From contig NZ_VORU01000004.1 of NCBI RefSeq assembly GCF_007997135.1, positions 62,001 through 126,000 on the forward strand: a stretch of 64,000 bases of DNA, in the 5' to 3' direction. Positions within the stretch are counted from its first letter, which is position 1. Each line of letters starts with the position of its first letter. Below, one piece after another: positions 17,179 through 25,807 of the stretch. The notes under the pieces are model-generated. The model saw nothing but the letters and a program-made list of their open reading frames with translations, ran no database searches and was not told where the DNA came from. The DNA comes from Aequorivita lipolytica (GTDB taxonomy: Bacteria; Bacteroidota; Bacteroidia; Flavobacteriales; Flavobacteriaceae). Both the position numbers and the translations under genes were made by a program.

Positions 17179-18636
17179 ATGGCTAAAATTGTAATATTGG
17201 GTGCGGGAATCTCTGGGCACGTTGCCGCATCGCACCTACGCAGAAAATTGGATAAAACCCACGAAGTAGTTGTGGTTTCGCCCAACAGGAATTATCAATG
17301 GATTCCCTCCAATATATGGGTGGGCATTGGCCGAATGAAGTCCAAGGAAATTCTTTTTCCGCTAGCACCTTTGTATAAAAAAAAGGGGATTGGTTTTAAG
17401 CAAGCTAAAGTAACATCCTTTTATCCCGAAGGCGATATAAACGAAGCTAAACCTTATGTGTTAGCTGAATATGTTGTGGGAGAAGAGAAAGGCAGACAAG
17501 AAAAAATAACCTACGATTATCTCATAAACGCTACGGGCCCTAAGCTTAATTTTGAAGCTACAGAAGGGCTAAATCCTGGAACTAATAAAGCATATTCTGT
17601 TTGTACATATACCCACGCAGATCACGCCAATGAAGGTTTGCAAAGCCTAATTGAAGAAATGAAACAAGGAAAGGAAGCTCGAATCGTAATAGGTACAGGC
17701 CACGCAAAAGCCACTTGCCAAGGAGCTGCTTTTGAATATATCTTGAATGTGGAACAAGAACTTCGCCGACAAAAGGTTCGCGATAAGGCAAAAATTACTT
17801 GGATTTCCAATGAATACGAATTAGGAGATTTTGGAATGGACGGAATGTTGCTAAGCTATGGAAGCAACATAATGAAATCTCACGAAATGGTGGAAATGGT
17901 TTTTGAAGACCGCGGTATCGATTGGATTCTTGGCGCAGGCGTAAACAAAATTGAAGACGGACTTGCTCATTATGAAACTTTGAGTGGTGAGCAAAATAGC
18001 ATTGAATATGATTTTGCAATGTTAATTCCATCTTTCTCCGGACACGGATTTAAGGCTTTCGACAAAAATAATCAAGACATCACCGAAAAACTCTTTAAAG
18101 GTTTTATGATTGTTGATGCGGACTACAGTCCAAAACCTTATGAAGAATGGACAGTACAAGATTGGCCTGAAACCTATCAAAACCCAAACTATAAAAACAT
18201 TTTTGCGCCGGGAATAGCCTTTGCACCACCACACAGTATTTCCAAACCTCGTAAAAGTCCGAACGGAACAGAGATCTTTCCTGCTCCGCCAAGAACTGGA
18301 ATGCCATCTGGAATAACCGCAAAATTAGTAGCAGATAATATTATAGACAGCATTAAAAACAAAAATGAATCTTTACATCATAAAGGTTCTATGGGCAATA
18401 TGGGCGCAGCCTGCATCGCTTCCGCTGGGTTTGGGATGACCAAGGGTAGTGGTGTAAGCATAACAACGTTTCCTATAGTCCCAGATTATAAAAAATACCC
18501 AGATACCCAAGGCAGGAAGTTGGGCAAAACTTTTGGCGAGATCGGTCTTGCAGGCCATTGGCTGAAATTAATGCTACACTACGCCTTTATTTACAAAGCC
18601 AAAATGAAACCTTTTTGGTATTTAATACCTGAATAA
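17179..18636 (+). CDS. sqr: Sulfide:quinone oxidoreductase-like flavoprotein
   Basis: 485 residues. The FAD-binding GAGISG (8-13) opens a two-dinucleotide-binding-domain flavoprotein. Three Cys sit where SQR proteins have their redox and trisulfide Cys: Cys142 (YSVCTYTHA), Cys180 (ATCQGAAFEY) and Cys412 (GAACIASAGFGM). The C-terminus has two amphipathic or hydrophobic stretches (GHWLKLMLHYAFIY), as expected of a monotopic membrane protein. SQR oxidises sulfide to a persulfide and passes electrons to quinone; the CstB-like enzyme would take the persulfide on. It carries two regulator boxes in tandem upstream. The 46-residue gene downstream may belong to the same unit. Other flavocytochrome-like FCSD enzymes are possible but less likely. 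Confidence 0.88.
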   Translation: MAKIVILGAGISGHVAASHLRRKLDKTHEVVVVSPNRNYQWIPSNIWVGIGRMKSKEILFPLAPLYKKKGIGFKQAKVTSFYPEGDINEAKPYVLAEYVVGEEKGRQEKITYDYLINATGPKLNFEATEGLNPGTNKAYSVCTYTHADHANEGLQSLIEEMKQGKEARIVIGTGHAKATCQGAAFEYILNVEQELRRQKVRDKAKITWISNEYELGDFGMDGMLLSYGSNIMKSHEMVEMVFEDRGIDWILGAGVNKIEDGLAHYETLSGEQNSIEYDFAMLIPSFSGHGFKAFDKNNQDITEKLFKGFMIVDADYSPKPYEEWTVQDWPETYQNPNYKNIFAPGIAFAPPHSISKPRKSPNGTEIFPAPPRTGMPSGITAKLVADNIIDSIKNKNESLHHKGSMGNMGAACIASAGFGMTKGSGVSITTFPIVPDYKKYPDTQGRKLGKTFGEIGLAGHWLKLMLHYAFIYKAKMKPFWYLIPE

Positions 18637-18739
18637 ACTAGACAGTTTATAGGTTTAAAGGTTTAAGTGTTTTACGCCTTTCTCTTAAAATATAAACTTT
18701 CAAGTTTTACAAATAAACTATAATTAAAACTAAGAAGAA

Positions 18740-18880
18740 ATGACAAAGCGAATATCAAATTTCAAGAGATTTGTGATGATGAATCCCATCATCCAATTTT
18801 TCAAATTTATTATTTTGAGCATTAAAGTATTGCTAATAGTGGCCGGAGGTCACGGTGGAACGAGGGAAGTGACTAAATAA
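18740..18880 (+). CDS. Small protein of 46 residues downstream of sqr
   Basis: ATG at 18740, stop at 18878-18880. The product is a basic N-terminus (MTKRISNFKRF), one hydrophobic segment (about 16-35, with FFKFIILSIKVLLIVAG) and a glycine-rich tail GGHGGTRE. The ATG follows the purine-rich AAGAAGAA closely. I think I remember similar short proteins with an MMNP...GGHGGTR pattern in other Flavobacteriaceae but cannot confirm this. It lies 103 bp after sqr and 49 bp before the His-rich metal-resistance protein. A membrane-bound peptide with a metal- or cofactor-binding Gly-His tail is possible. The function is unknown. Confidence 0.55.
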   Translation: MTKRISNFKRFVMMNPIIQFFKFIILSIKVLLIVAGGHGGTREVTK

Positions 18881-18929
18881 TGTCTTTCTCCATTGCCAAC
18901 CAATATTATTGACTAATTTTACTTTTTAA

Positions 18930-19328
18930 ATGAAATCACTGTTCACAATATCGTTTTCCTTACTTATCGTTTTCCAAAGCGTAAGTTTTGGAATGCAAGA
19001 TGTTTTTCTGCTAGGACGTTTGGTTCAGCACGCTGAATATCATTCTGAAAATTATGGGGATGATTTCTTCACTTTTATTGAAAAGCATTACGGTTCTCAA
19101 AAAGCTGATCACCAAAAAAATCACAAAGAAGAAAAGCAGGAACACGAAGAATTACCTTTTCAGCATATTTCTTGCCATCACATTTCCGCTGATGTTGTTC
19201 TTATACCTTTTGAAATTCCTATTTTAAAAGCGGAAATAAATACACTACAATCACACTCCTTCCGCTATCAAAATCTATATGCTTCACTTGAAAAATTCTC
19301 TATTTTTCAACCCCCAAAATTTGCATAA
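18930..19328 (+). CDS. Small exported His-rich protein upstream of heavy-metal RND genes
   Basis: 132 residues. A hydrophobic N-terminal signal (to about residue 21) is followed by a His- and Glu-rich middle (HAEYHSENYGDDFFTF, HQKNHKEEKQEHEE, HISCHHIS) and a C-terminal YASLEKFSIFQPPKF. This is the layout of small Bacteroidota proteins that sit in front of CusA/CzcA genes (HYC_CC_PP-like), which are thought to bind metals in the periplasm. The assignment to that exact family is uncertain because only one conserved CHH is seen. It is in the same direction as the efflux genes and 143 bp upstream of them, probably one operon. It is a metal-sensing or chelating candidate. Confidence 0.72.
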   Translation: MKSLFTISFSLLIVFQSVSFGMQDVFLLGRLVQHAEYHSENYGDDFFTFIEKHYGSQKADHQKNHKEEKQEHEELPFQHISCHHISADVVLIPFEIPILKAEINTLQSHSFRYQNLYASLEKFSIFQPPKFA

Positions 19329-19471
19329 CTAAATAGACCAATTCGGAAATATAAATTTCCAAATACTTCTAAGGTCGCTATTTACCGTTTTTTTAAAAGC
19401 GGTTAAAATCAAATTTTACTATTTCGTTTTTCAATAATTTTCAGTTGAAAAAGATAAAATTTTAGTTAGTT

Positions 19472-22400
19472 ATGCTCTCAAAAATCATTCAATTCAGTAT
19501 AAAAAACAAACTCATTATTGGGCTGTTTACGCTTGTGCTTATTGGCTTCGGCGTGTTTTCACTCACGCAATTGTCCATTGGTGCCGTGCCCGATGTTACA
19601 AACAATCAAGTACAGGTAATTACCACTTCCCGCAACCTTTCCACGCAGGATATGGAACAATTTATAACCTATCCCGTAGAGTTGGAAATGGCGAATTTGC
19701 CTGGAGTGAAGGAAATCCGTTCCACCTCAAAATTTGGGCTTTCAGTAGTTACCATTGTATTTGAGGAAAATCTGGGAACTTATTTGCCAAGACAGCTTAT
19801 TGCTGAAAAAATTAAGTCTGCTGCTGAGAATATACCCGAAGGTTTCGGAATGCCACAAATGGGTCCAATAACAACAGGTCTTGGCGAAATCTACCAATAT
19901 ATTCTCGATGTGAAACCTGGGTATGAAGGTATATATTCAACCATGGAACTTCGTACAATTCAAGATTGGATTGTGAAAAGGCAGCTCTCCGGAATTCCCG
20001 GTGTAGTTGAAGTAAACACCTGGGGCGGCCAATTAAAGCAGTATGAAGTTGCCGTAAATACCCATAAACTGAACGCTATGAATATCACTGCTTCAGAAAT
20101 ATTTACAGCGCTGGAAAAAAACAACAGTGTTTCCGGCGGCGGTTATATTGAAAAGGAAAACCAAGCTTATTTTATACGTGGCGAAGGTTTGGCTTCTTCA
20201 TTGGAAGATATTGGGAATATTGTTGTAAAAAACGAAAATGGCTTTCCTATTTATATTAAGGATATCGCGAAAGTGCAGTTTGGAAGCGCGCCTCGTTTTG
20301 GTGCAATTACCGGAAATGGAGAAGGCGAAAAAGTCTTGGGACAAGTAATGATGCTGAAAGACGCCAACTCAAACCAAGTAATTGAGGATGTAAAAAAACG
20401 CGTGGCTGAAATTGCCGAATCGCTGCCCGAGGGCGTTTACATCAATCCAGTTTTAGACCGTAGTGTGCTAATAGCCAAAACCACTTTTACCATAGCGGAA
20501 AATCTTATACTGGGAGTGCTTATCGTAATTTTCGTAGTGGTTCTTTTATTGGGAAATCTCCGTTCGGGTCTCGTTGTTGCATCAGTGATTCCGCTGTCTT
20601 TGCTTTTTACGCTTTCACTAATGTATATTTTCGGCGTAGATGCAAATTTGATGAGTCTTGGTGCAATTGACTTCGGAATTATTATTGACGGAGCAGTTAT
20701 TATTGTTGAATTTGTAGCATTTCAAATAAGTAAAAATGCAACAAAATTAAATTCGCTTCCTTCCGAAGAAAAGCAATTAGCAAAAGACAATCTAACAGTT
20801 AAAAGCTCTACAAAAATGATGAATTCTGCCATTTTTGGACAACTTATTATTTTGATTGTTTTTATCCCAATACTTACATTAAGTGGGGTAGAAGGCAAAA
20901 TGTTTAAACCCATGGCGCTTACTTTTAGCTTTGCTTTGATTGGGGCGATGGTGCTTTGCTTTACGTATGTTCCTGTAGCTGCTTCTGTATTTTTAAAACC
21001 TACGGAAACTTCTGAAAAGAACATTTCTGTAAGAATAATGGCTTTTCTAAATCGTTTTTACGAACCTACAATTCGTTGGGCATTAGGTGCTAAAAAGTTA
21101 GTGTTGGGTATTGCAATATTAATTTTAGTTTCAACAATCTATCTTTTTACAACAATGGGCGGGGAGTTTGTACCTACGCTGGACGAAGGCGATTTTGTAA
21201 TTCAACCGGTGCTTAAAACAGGTACTTCTCTCAGCAATACTATAGCTATAACAACACAAATTGAAAAAATTCTAATAGACAATTTCCCCGAAGTAGATCA
21301 GGTAGTAAGTAGAATTGGTGCTGCGGAAGTTCCCACAGACCCCATGTCTATGGAAGAGAGCGACGTAATCGTTACCCTAAAGCCGAAAGGTGAATGGGTT
21401 TCAGCGGAAAGTAAAGATGAGCTTGCCAATAAATTCAAGGAAGCTTTGGCGATAATTCCGGGAATGGAAGTGGAATTTACCCAACCTATTGAAATGCGAT
21501 TTAACGAGCTTATTACCGGTGTTCGTGCGGATATTGCGATCAAAATTTTTGGAGAGGATCTCGAAGTGCTTAACAACAAAGCCAATGAAATAAAGAGACT
21601 TATCGAAAATGTGGAAGGTGCTGATGATATTATAGTGGAAAAAGTGGTAGGTCTGCCAGAGATGAATGTAAAGTTTGACCGAGCTAAAATTGCCCGCTAC
21701 GGACTCAACATTCAAGATTTGAACGAAATGATAGCAATGGGTTTTGCCGGAAAATCATTGGGAAGCATTTTTGAAGGCGAAAAACGATTTGACCTCGTGG
21801 TTCGGCTTGATGAAAACAACCGTCGCGACCTTTCAAACCTTCAAAATCTTTATGTAGATACTCCTTCCGGAGAAAAAGTTCCGTTACGCGAACTTGCTGA
21901 AATAAAATATACCAAAGGCGCAGCAAAAATTTCAAGAGATGATACCAAGCGCCGGATTGTTGTGGGAATAAACGTGCGAAGCCGTGACCTGCAAAGCGTT
22001 GTGGACGATGTGCAAAAGTTAATTGACGAAAACATAACCCTTCCCGTTGGCTACAGTATTGATTACGGCGGTCAGTTTGAAAACCTTCAAAGCGCAAAAA
22101 ATAGATTAATGTTCGCGGTTCCCGTGGCATTGGTGCTCATTTTCTTCCTGCTTTATTTCGCCTTTAATTCCGTAAAAGAAGCATTGATGATTTATTCTGC
22201 AATTCCATTGGCGGCAGTGGGTGGCGTATTGTTGTTATGGATACGCGATATGCCTTTTAGCATCTCGGCAGGGGTTGGGTTTATTGCCCTTTTTGGGATA
22301 GCCGTCCTCAACGGAATCGTTTTGATAGAGCATTTTAAAGAACTTAAAAAAGAAGGGATGACAGATAAAAAAGAACTTATAGTTCATGGTGCAAAAAATC

Positions 22401-23803
22401 GACTTAGGGCGGTTTTGCTTACGGCAGCCGCTGCCGCACTTGGTTTTTTGCCAATGGCGATTTCAACAAATGCTGGGGCTGAGGTTCAAAGACCTTTGGC
22501 AACCGTTGTTATTGGTGGCTTGGTAACAGCAACGCTTTTAACTCTAATTGTTTTACCGGTTTTGTTTTCAATTTTTGATTCAGATAAAAAAATAATTAAG
22601 CTAAAAAGAAAGGGAAAAAAATTACCCTTAACTATTTTAATCTTACTATTTGGGTTTACAGGAATGGCGCAGGAAAACCCCAAAACTTTGGAAGATTTAA
22701 ACACAATGGCTTTGGAAAACAACGCAGGTTTAAAAGCCTCTTCACTTCAAGTGGACGAAGCAAATGCCTTGATAGGAAGTGCTTTCAATTTTGACAAAAC
22801 CACTGTCTTTTATGAATTTGACGAAAATAATTTAGCACCAAACAATGAACCGCTCAAGGTTTTTGGAGTACAACAAGGGTTTCTTTTTCCGACGGTTTAT
22901 TTTGCTGAAAAAAATGTGAACCAGCGCCAGTTCGAAATGCAAAGTAGTCAGTACCAACTTCAAAAACGCAAAACTGAAGGTTTAGTTGCAGCGGCATATT
23001 ATCAATTTCAATTTGAGAAAAATAGGGAGCGAGTTTATAAAAGTTTGGACAGCCTTTATCAAAACTTTGCCTATGCCGCACAGCGCCGTTTTGAGCTTGG
23101 TGAAACCAATTATTTGGAAAAAATAACCGCTCGCGCAAAACAGCGACAGCTGGAAACAGATTACAGGCAGAGCAAAGAAGATGTGCAAATTGCAATGGCT
23201 CGACTAAAAGCGACAGTGCAATCTAAAGATAGTTTGATGATTGCTGAACAACCTTTGGAGAAACTGCAGCTTTCAATAGCAGCTTCGGAACAACATCCGG
23301 CAATAGATTATTACCAAAGCAGAACTGATTTTTTTGAAGCAAAACGCAGTCTCGAAAAGCAACATTTGCTGCCAGATATAAGCCTTACCTATTCCTTGGG
23401 AAGCAATTCGGGATTGAGCCAAAATCTGTATGCGTATCAAATTGGTCTGAAAATTCCGTTGCTTTTCAGTGGAAATGCTTCAAAAATAAAAGCGTCAAAA
23501 ATTGCTGCCGATGTAAGTCAAAGCCAAGCTGAAGATTATAAAATTCATTTGAATTCACGGAAAGTTCAATTGCTAAATGAAGTTTCAAAATATGAAGAAG
23601 CCCTTCAATATTATGAAACCGAAGGAAAATCACTTTCCGAAGAAATTTTGAAAACCGCAAACATCAGTTTCAAAAATGGCGAAATAGATTTCTTTCAATA
23701 CATTTTAAGTCTTGAAAACGCTTACGAAATTGAATTGCAATATCTTCAAAATCTCAACAATTACAACCAAGCGATTATCGCTATCAACTTTTTAATACTA
23801 TAA
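19472..23803 (+). CDS. CusA/CzcA-family heavy-metal RND pump fused to a TolC-like outer-membrane domain
   Basis: 1443 residues. Residues 1 to about 1040 form an HME-RND proton antiporter: N-terminal helix, periplasmic domains, and the metal-family helix-4 motif DFGIIIDGAVIIVE in the canonical DFGxxxDGAxxxxE form. The segment from about 1050 is LPLTILILLFGFTGMAQ, which looks like a complete signal peptide, and about 380 residues of TolC-type coiled-coil follow (NTMALENNAGLKASSL, KRKTEGLVAAAYYQF, EVSKYEEALQYYETEG). Inner-membrane pump and outer-membrane channel are thus made as one polypeptide, or are split at the internal signal. The frame is open throughout with no stop at the junction. An adaptor gene follows 10 bp downstream. 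Likely substrates are Cu, Zn, Co or Cd ions. Confidence 0.93.
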   Translation: MLSKIIQFSIKNKLIIGLFTLVLIGFGVFSLTQLSIGAVPDVTNNQVQVITTSRNLSTQDMEQFITYPVELEMANLPGVKEIRSTSKFGLSVVTIVFEENLGTYLPRQLIAEKIKSAAENIPEGFGMPQMGPITTGLGEIYQYILDVKPGYEGIYSTMELRTIQDWIVKRQLSGIPGVVEVNTWGGQLKQYEVAVNTHKLNAMNITASEIFTALEKNNSVSGGGYIEKENQAYFIRGEGLASSLEDIGNIVVKNENGFPIYIKDIAKVQFGSAPRFGAITGNGEGEKVLGQVMMLKDANSNQVIEDVKKRVAEIAESLPEGVYINPVLDRSVLIAKTTFTIAENLILGVLIVIFVVVLLLGNLRSGLVVASVIPLSLLFTLSLMYIFGVDANLMSLGAIDFGIIIDGAVIIVEFVAFQISKNATKLNSLPSEEKQLAKDNLTVKSSTKMMNSAIFGQLIILIVFIPILTLSGVEGKMFKPMALTFSFALIGAMVLCFTYVPVAASVFLKPTETSEKNISVRIMAFLNRFYEPTIRWALGAKKLVLGIAILILVSTIYLFTTMGGEFVPTLDEGDFVIQPVLKTGTSLSNTIAITTQIEKILIDNFPEVDQVVSRIGAAEVPTDPMSMEESDVIVTLKPKGEWVSAESKDELANKFKEALAIIPGMEVEFTQPIEMRFNELITGVRADIAIKIFGEDLEVLNNKANEIKRLIENVEGADDIIVEKVVGLPEMNVKFDRAKIARYGLNIQDLNEMIAMGFAGKSLGSIFEGEKRFDLVVRLDENNRRDLSNLQNLYVDTPSGEKVPLRELAEIKYTKGAAKISRDDTKRRIVVGINVRSRDLQSVVDDVQKLIDENITLPVGYSIDYGGQFENLQSAKNRLMFAVPVALVLIFFLLYFAFNSVKEALMIYSAIPLAAVGGVLLLWIRDMPFSISAGVGFIALFGIAVLNGIVLIEHFKELKKEGMTDKKELIVHGAKNRLRAVLLTAAAAALGFLPMAISTNAGAEVQRPLATVVIGGLVTATLLTLIVLPVLFSIFDSDKKIIKLKRKGKKLPLTILILLFGFTGMAQENPKTLEDLNTMALENNAGLKASSLQVDEANALIGSAFNFDKTTVFYEFDENNLAPNNEPLKVFGVQQGFLFPTVYFAEKNVNQRQFEMQSSQYQLQKRKTEGLVAAAYYQFQFEKNRERVYKSLDSLYQNFAYAAQRRFELGETNYLEKITARAKQRQLETDYRQSKEDVQIAMARLKATVQSKDSLMIAEQPLEKLQLSIAASEQHPAIDYYQSRTDFFEAKRSLEKQHLLPDISLTYSLGSNSGLSQNLYAYQIGLKIPLLFSGNASKIKASKIAADVSQSQAEDYKIHLNSRKVQLLNEVSKYEEALQYYETEGKSLSEEILKTANISFKNGEIDFFQYILSLENAYEIELQYLQNLNNYNQAIIAINFLIL

Positions 23804-23813
23804 AACATTCGTT

Positions 23814-24974
23814 ATGAACTATATTAAATCATTTTTGTTGCTTCTAATTCTCGTTTTGGTTTCGTGCAACAATTCAAAAACAGAAAGTCCCCTCCCAGCC
23901 TCCCCAGAGGGGAGTAGCGAGATGATCCATCTTTCAAAGGCGCAATTCGAAAACGCAAAAATGGAAGTGGGGCAACTCACCGAAAAACCTTTTGCTGAAA
24001 CAGTACAAACCAGCGGAGTGATTGACGTACCGCCACAAAGCCGTGCGGTAATTAGCGCCTTTGCCGGCGGTTATATTAAAAACACCCCTTTATTGGTGGG
24101 CGATAAAGTTACCAAAGGCCAGCGCTTGGTAACCCTTGAAAATCCTGAGTTTATCACGATGCAACAGAGTTATTTGGAAACTGCCGAGCAGCTTTCGTAT
24201 TTAAAATCTGAGTACGACCGCCAGAAAATTATGATGGATGAAAAAATCACTTCACAGAAAAGCTACTTAAAAGCCGAAAGTGAATACAAATCGAATTTGG
24301 CGCGTTACAACAGCTTGAAGAAAAACCTGGAAATGTTGAATATGAATCCTGCTTCGGTGCAAGCGGGAAACATTGTTTCGCAAGTAAATATTTACAGCCC
24401 CATTGACGGTAACGTGACCCAAGTTTATGTGAATACGGGCACCTACGTTTCGCCAGCCGATAAGATTATGGAAATTATGAATACCGACCATATTCACTTA
24501 GAATTGAAAGTTTTTGAAAAAGATTTAATGCAACTTAAAAAGGAACAGGAAATACTATTTACAGTGCCCGAAGCTTCAAAAGAAACCTTTAAGGGCGGAG
24601 TCCATTTGGTTGGAACTTCTATTGACCCAAACAGCCGAACTTCTTTGGTTCACGGCCATATAGACGAAAAGGATGAAAGCAACTTCACCGCCGGAATGTT
24701 TGTGGAAGCACAGATTGTTACGGGCACTTCAAACCAATTGGCGCTTCCCGAAACCGCCGTTGTGGAAATGGAAGATAAAAATTATGTTTTGCTAATTGAA
24801 AACGAGAATGCCGAAGAATTTGAATTACATGCAGTAGAAGTGAAAATTACTGCTACTTATAACGGCTTTACAGCTATTGAAAATACTTCAGAAATTAAAC
24901 CTGACAGCCGCTTTTTAACTAAAGGTGCCTTTGTGTTGTTGCAGGAAGAAGGTGGCGGCGGACATGGGCATTGA
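23814..24974 (+). CDS. RND efflux periplasmic adaptor lipoprotein (CusB/CzcB type)
   Basis: 386 residues. Lipobox VSC-N places lipidated Cys at 18. Next come a short Pro/Ser linker, a barrel-sandwich hybrid half with RAVISAFAGGYIKN, a coiled-coil hairpin (about 115-170), and VNIYSPIDGNVTQVYVNTG closing the lipoyl domain. The tail is HGH. The adaptor links the inner-membrane pump to the outer-membrane channel in the periplasm. The linker residues SPLPASPEGSS are encoded by a dispersed palindromic repeat (23887-23919) that also occurs between genes at 41383-41413, so the repeat seems to have been inserted in frame. This is the last gene of the metal-efflux operon. Confidence 0.92.
   Translation: MNYIKSFLLLLILVLVSCNNSKTESPLPASPEGSSEMIHLSKAQFENAKMEVGQLTEKPFAETVQTSGVIDVPPQSRAVISAFAGGYIKNTPLLVGDKVTKGQRLVTLENPEFITMQQSYLETAEQLSYLKSEYDRQKIMMDEKITSQKSYLKAESEYKSNLARYNSLKKNLEMLNMNPASVQAGNIVSQVNIYSPIDGNVTQVYVNTGTYVSPADKIMEIMNTDHIHLELKVFEKDLMQLKKEQEILFTVPEASKETFKGGVHLVGTSIDPNSRTSLVHGHIDEKDESNFTAGMFVEAQIVTGTSNQLALPETAVVEMEDKNYVLLIENENAEEFELHAVEVKITATYNGFTAIENTSEIKPDSRFLTKGAFVLLQEEGGGGHGH
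23887..23919. repeat. Short palindromic repeat inside the adaptor gene
   Basis: Sequence of the form GTCCCCTCCC-AGCCTCCCCAGAGGGGAG. It matches 41383-41413 with a few changes and has the CCCC/GGGG stem of a REP-like repeat. It lies in frame directly after the lipobox region, in a stretch that tolerates insertions. Its GC content stands out from the surrounding gene. Confidence 0.7.
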
Positions 24975-24975
24975 T

Positions 24976-25005
24976 AAAATCGAAATCGAAATCGAAAACG
25001 AAAAA
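24976..25005. repeat. Short GAAATC-type hexanucleotide repeat
   Basis: An imperfect run of the period-6 unit GAAATC after the adaptor stop, between convergent genes. The same unit is amplified further at 36273-36338. It may mark a slippage-prone stretch; no gene is affected here. Confidence 0.6.
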
Positions 25006-25027
25006 CAAAAATAAAATTTGATTGCTT

Positions 25028-25780
25028 TTATGATTCCGCATTGAGGACAGTTGCGAGTACTTCCCAGACAGTATTAGCTACAATTTTATGACCTTCAGCT
25101 GTGGGATGTATCCCGTCATTCTGATTTAATTCTTTAATGCCACCTACATCTTTTAAAATAAAAGGAATAAATGCGAGCTTATTTTCTGAAGCGAGATCAG
25201 CGAAAATGGCTCTAAATTGTGTGGTGTAATCCTGCCCCATATTTGGAGGCAATTCCATCCCTGCCAAAACAATCTTTGTACTGGGGCTTTTGGCTTTAAC
25301 TGCATCTACGATTGCTTGTAAATTAGCTTTGGTTTCAGCTATAGCCACGCCGCGCAGCCCATCATTCGCGCCAAGTTCCAAAACGAATATATCAATATCT
25401 TGGTTTAGAATCCAATCAATTCTACTTTTACCGCCAGCGGAAGTTTCACCACTTAGCCCAGAATTTACAACTTCATAGTTCAACCCCAACGAATCAATTT
25501 TAGATTGAATAATTCCAGGAAAAGCATCGTTAGTATCATCTAGGCCATAACCGGCTGTAATACTGTCGCCAAAAAATAGTATGGTTTTGCTTGAGGTGTT
25601 TTCTGTAGTTTCATTTTCAGTAGTGGCATTTTCGTTCTTATCTACATTGGCTTTTGATTTTGTATCATTTCCGCAGGAAATCACCACAAAAACCAGTAGG
25701 AAATAACAAAACTTTATGAGGTTTCGGTATTTGGAAACTGTACTATTTAAAAGGCTTTCTGTAATTTTGGACTTCGGCAT
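25028..25780 (-). CDS. SGNH-type arylesterase/lysophospholipase lipoprotein (TesA-like)
   Basis: 250 residues. SGNH block I is FFGDSITAGYG (catalytic Ser), block III LGANDGLRG and block V DGIHPTAEGHK (Asp-x-x-His), all characteristic of TesA-like esterases. The N-terminus has a hydrophobic segment ending FVVISC-G, a lipobox, after an unusually long leader of about 20 residues; no later ATG is available before it. Thr/Glu/Asn-rich residues form a linker. It diverges from a YbbA/YbbP-type ABC transporter with only 27 bp between start codons, the same neighbourhood as tesA-ybbA-ybbP in E. coli. The true substrate (lipid ester or aryl ester) is unknown. Confidence 0.9.
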   Translation of the reverse strand: MPKSKITESLLNSTVSKYRNLIKFCYFLLVFVVISCGNDTKSKANVDKNENATTENETTENTSSKTILFFGDSITAGYGLDDTNDAFPGIIQSKIDSLGLNYEVVNSGLSGETSAGGKSRIDWILNQDIDIFVLELGANDGLRGVAIAETKANLQAIVDAVKAKSPSTKIVLAGMELPPNMGQDYTTQFRAIFADLASENKLAFIPFILKDVGGIKELNQNDGIHPTAEGHKIVANTVWEVLATVLNAES

Positions 25781-25807
25781 AAGGTCGGTAATTATTATAA
25801 AATTTCA

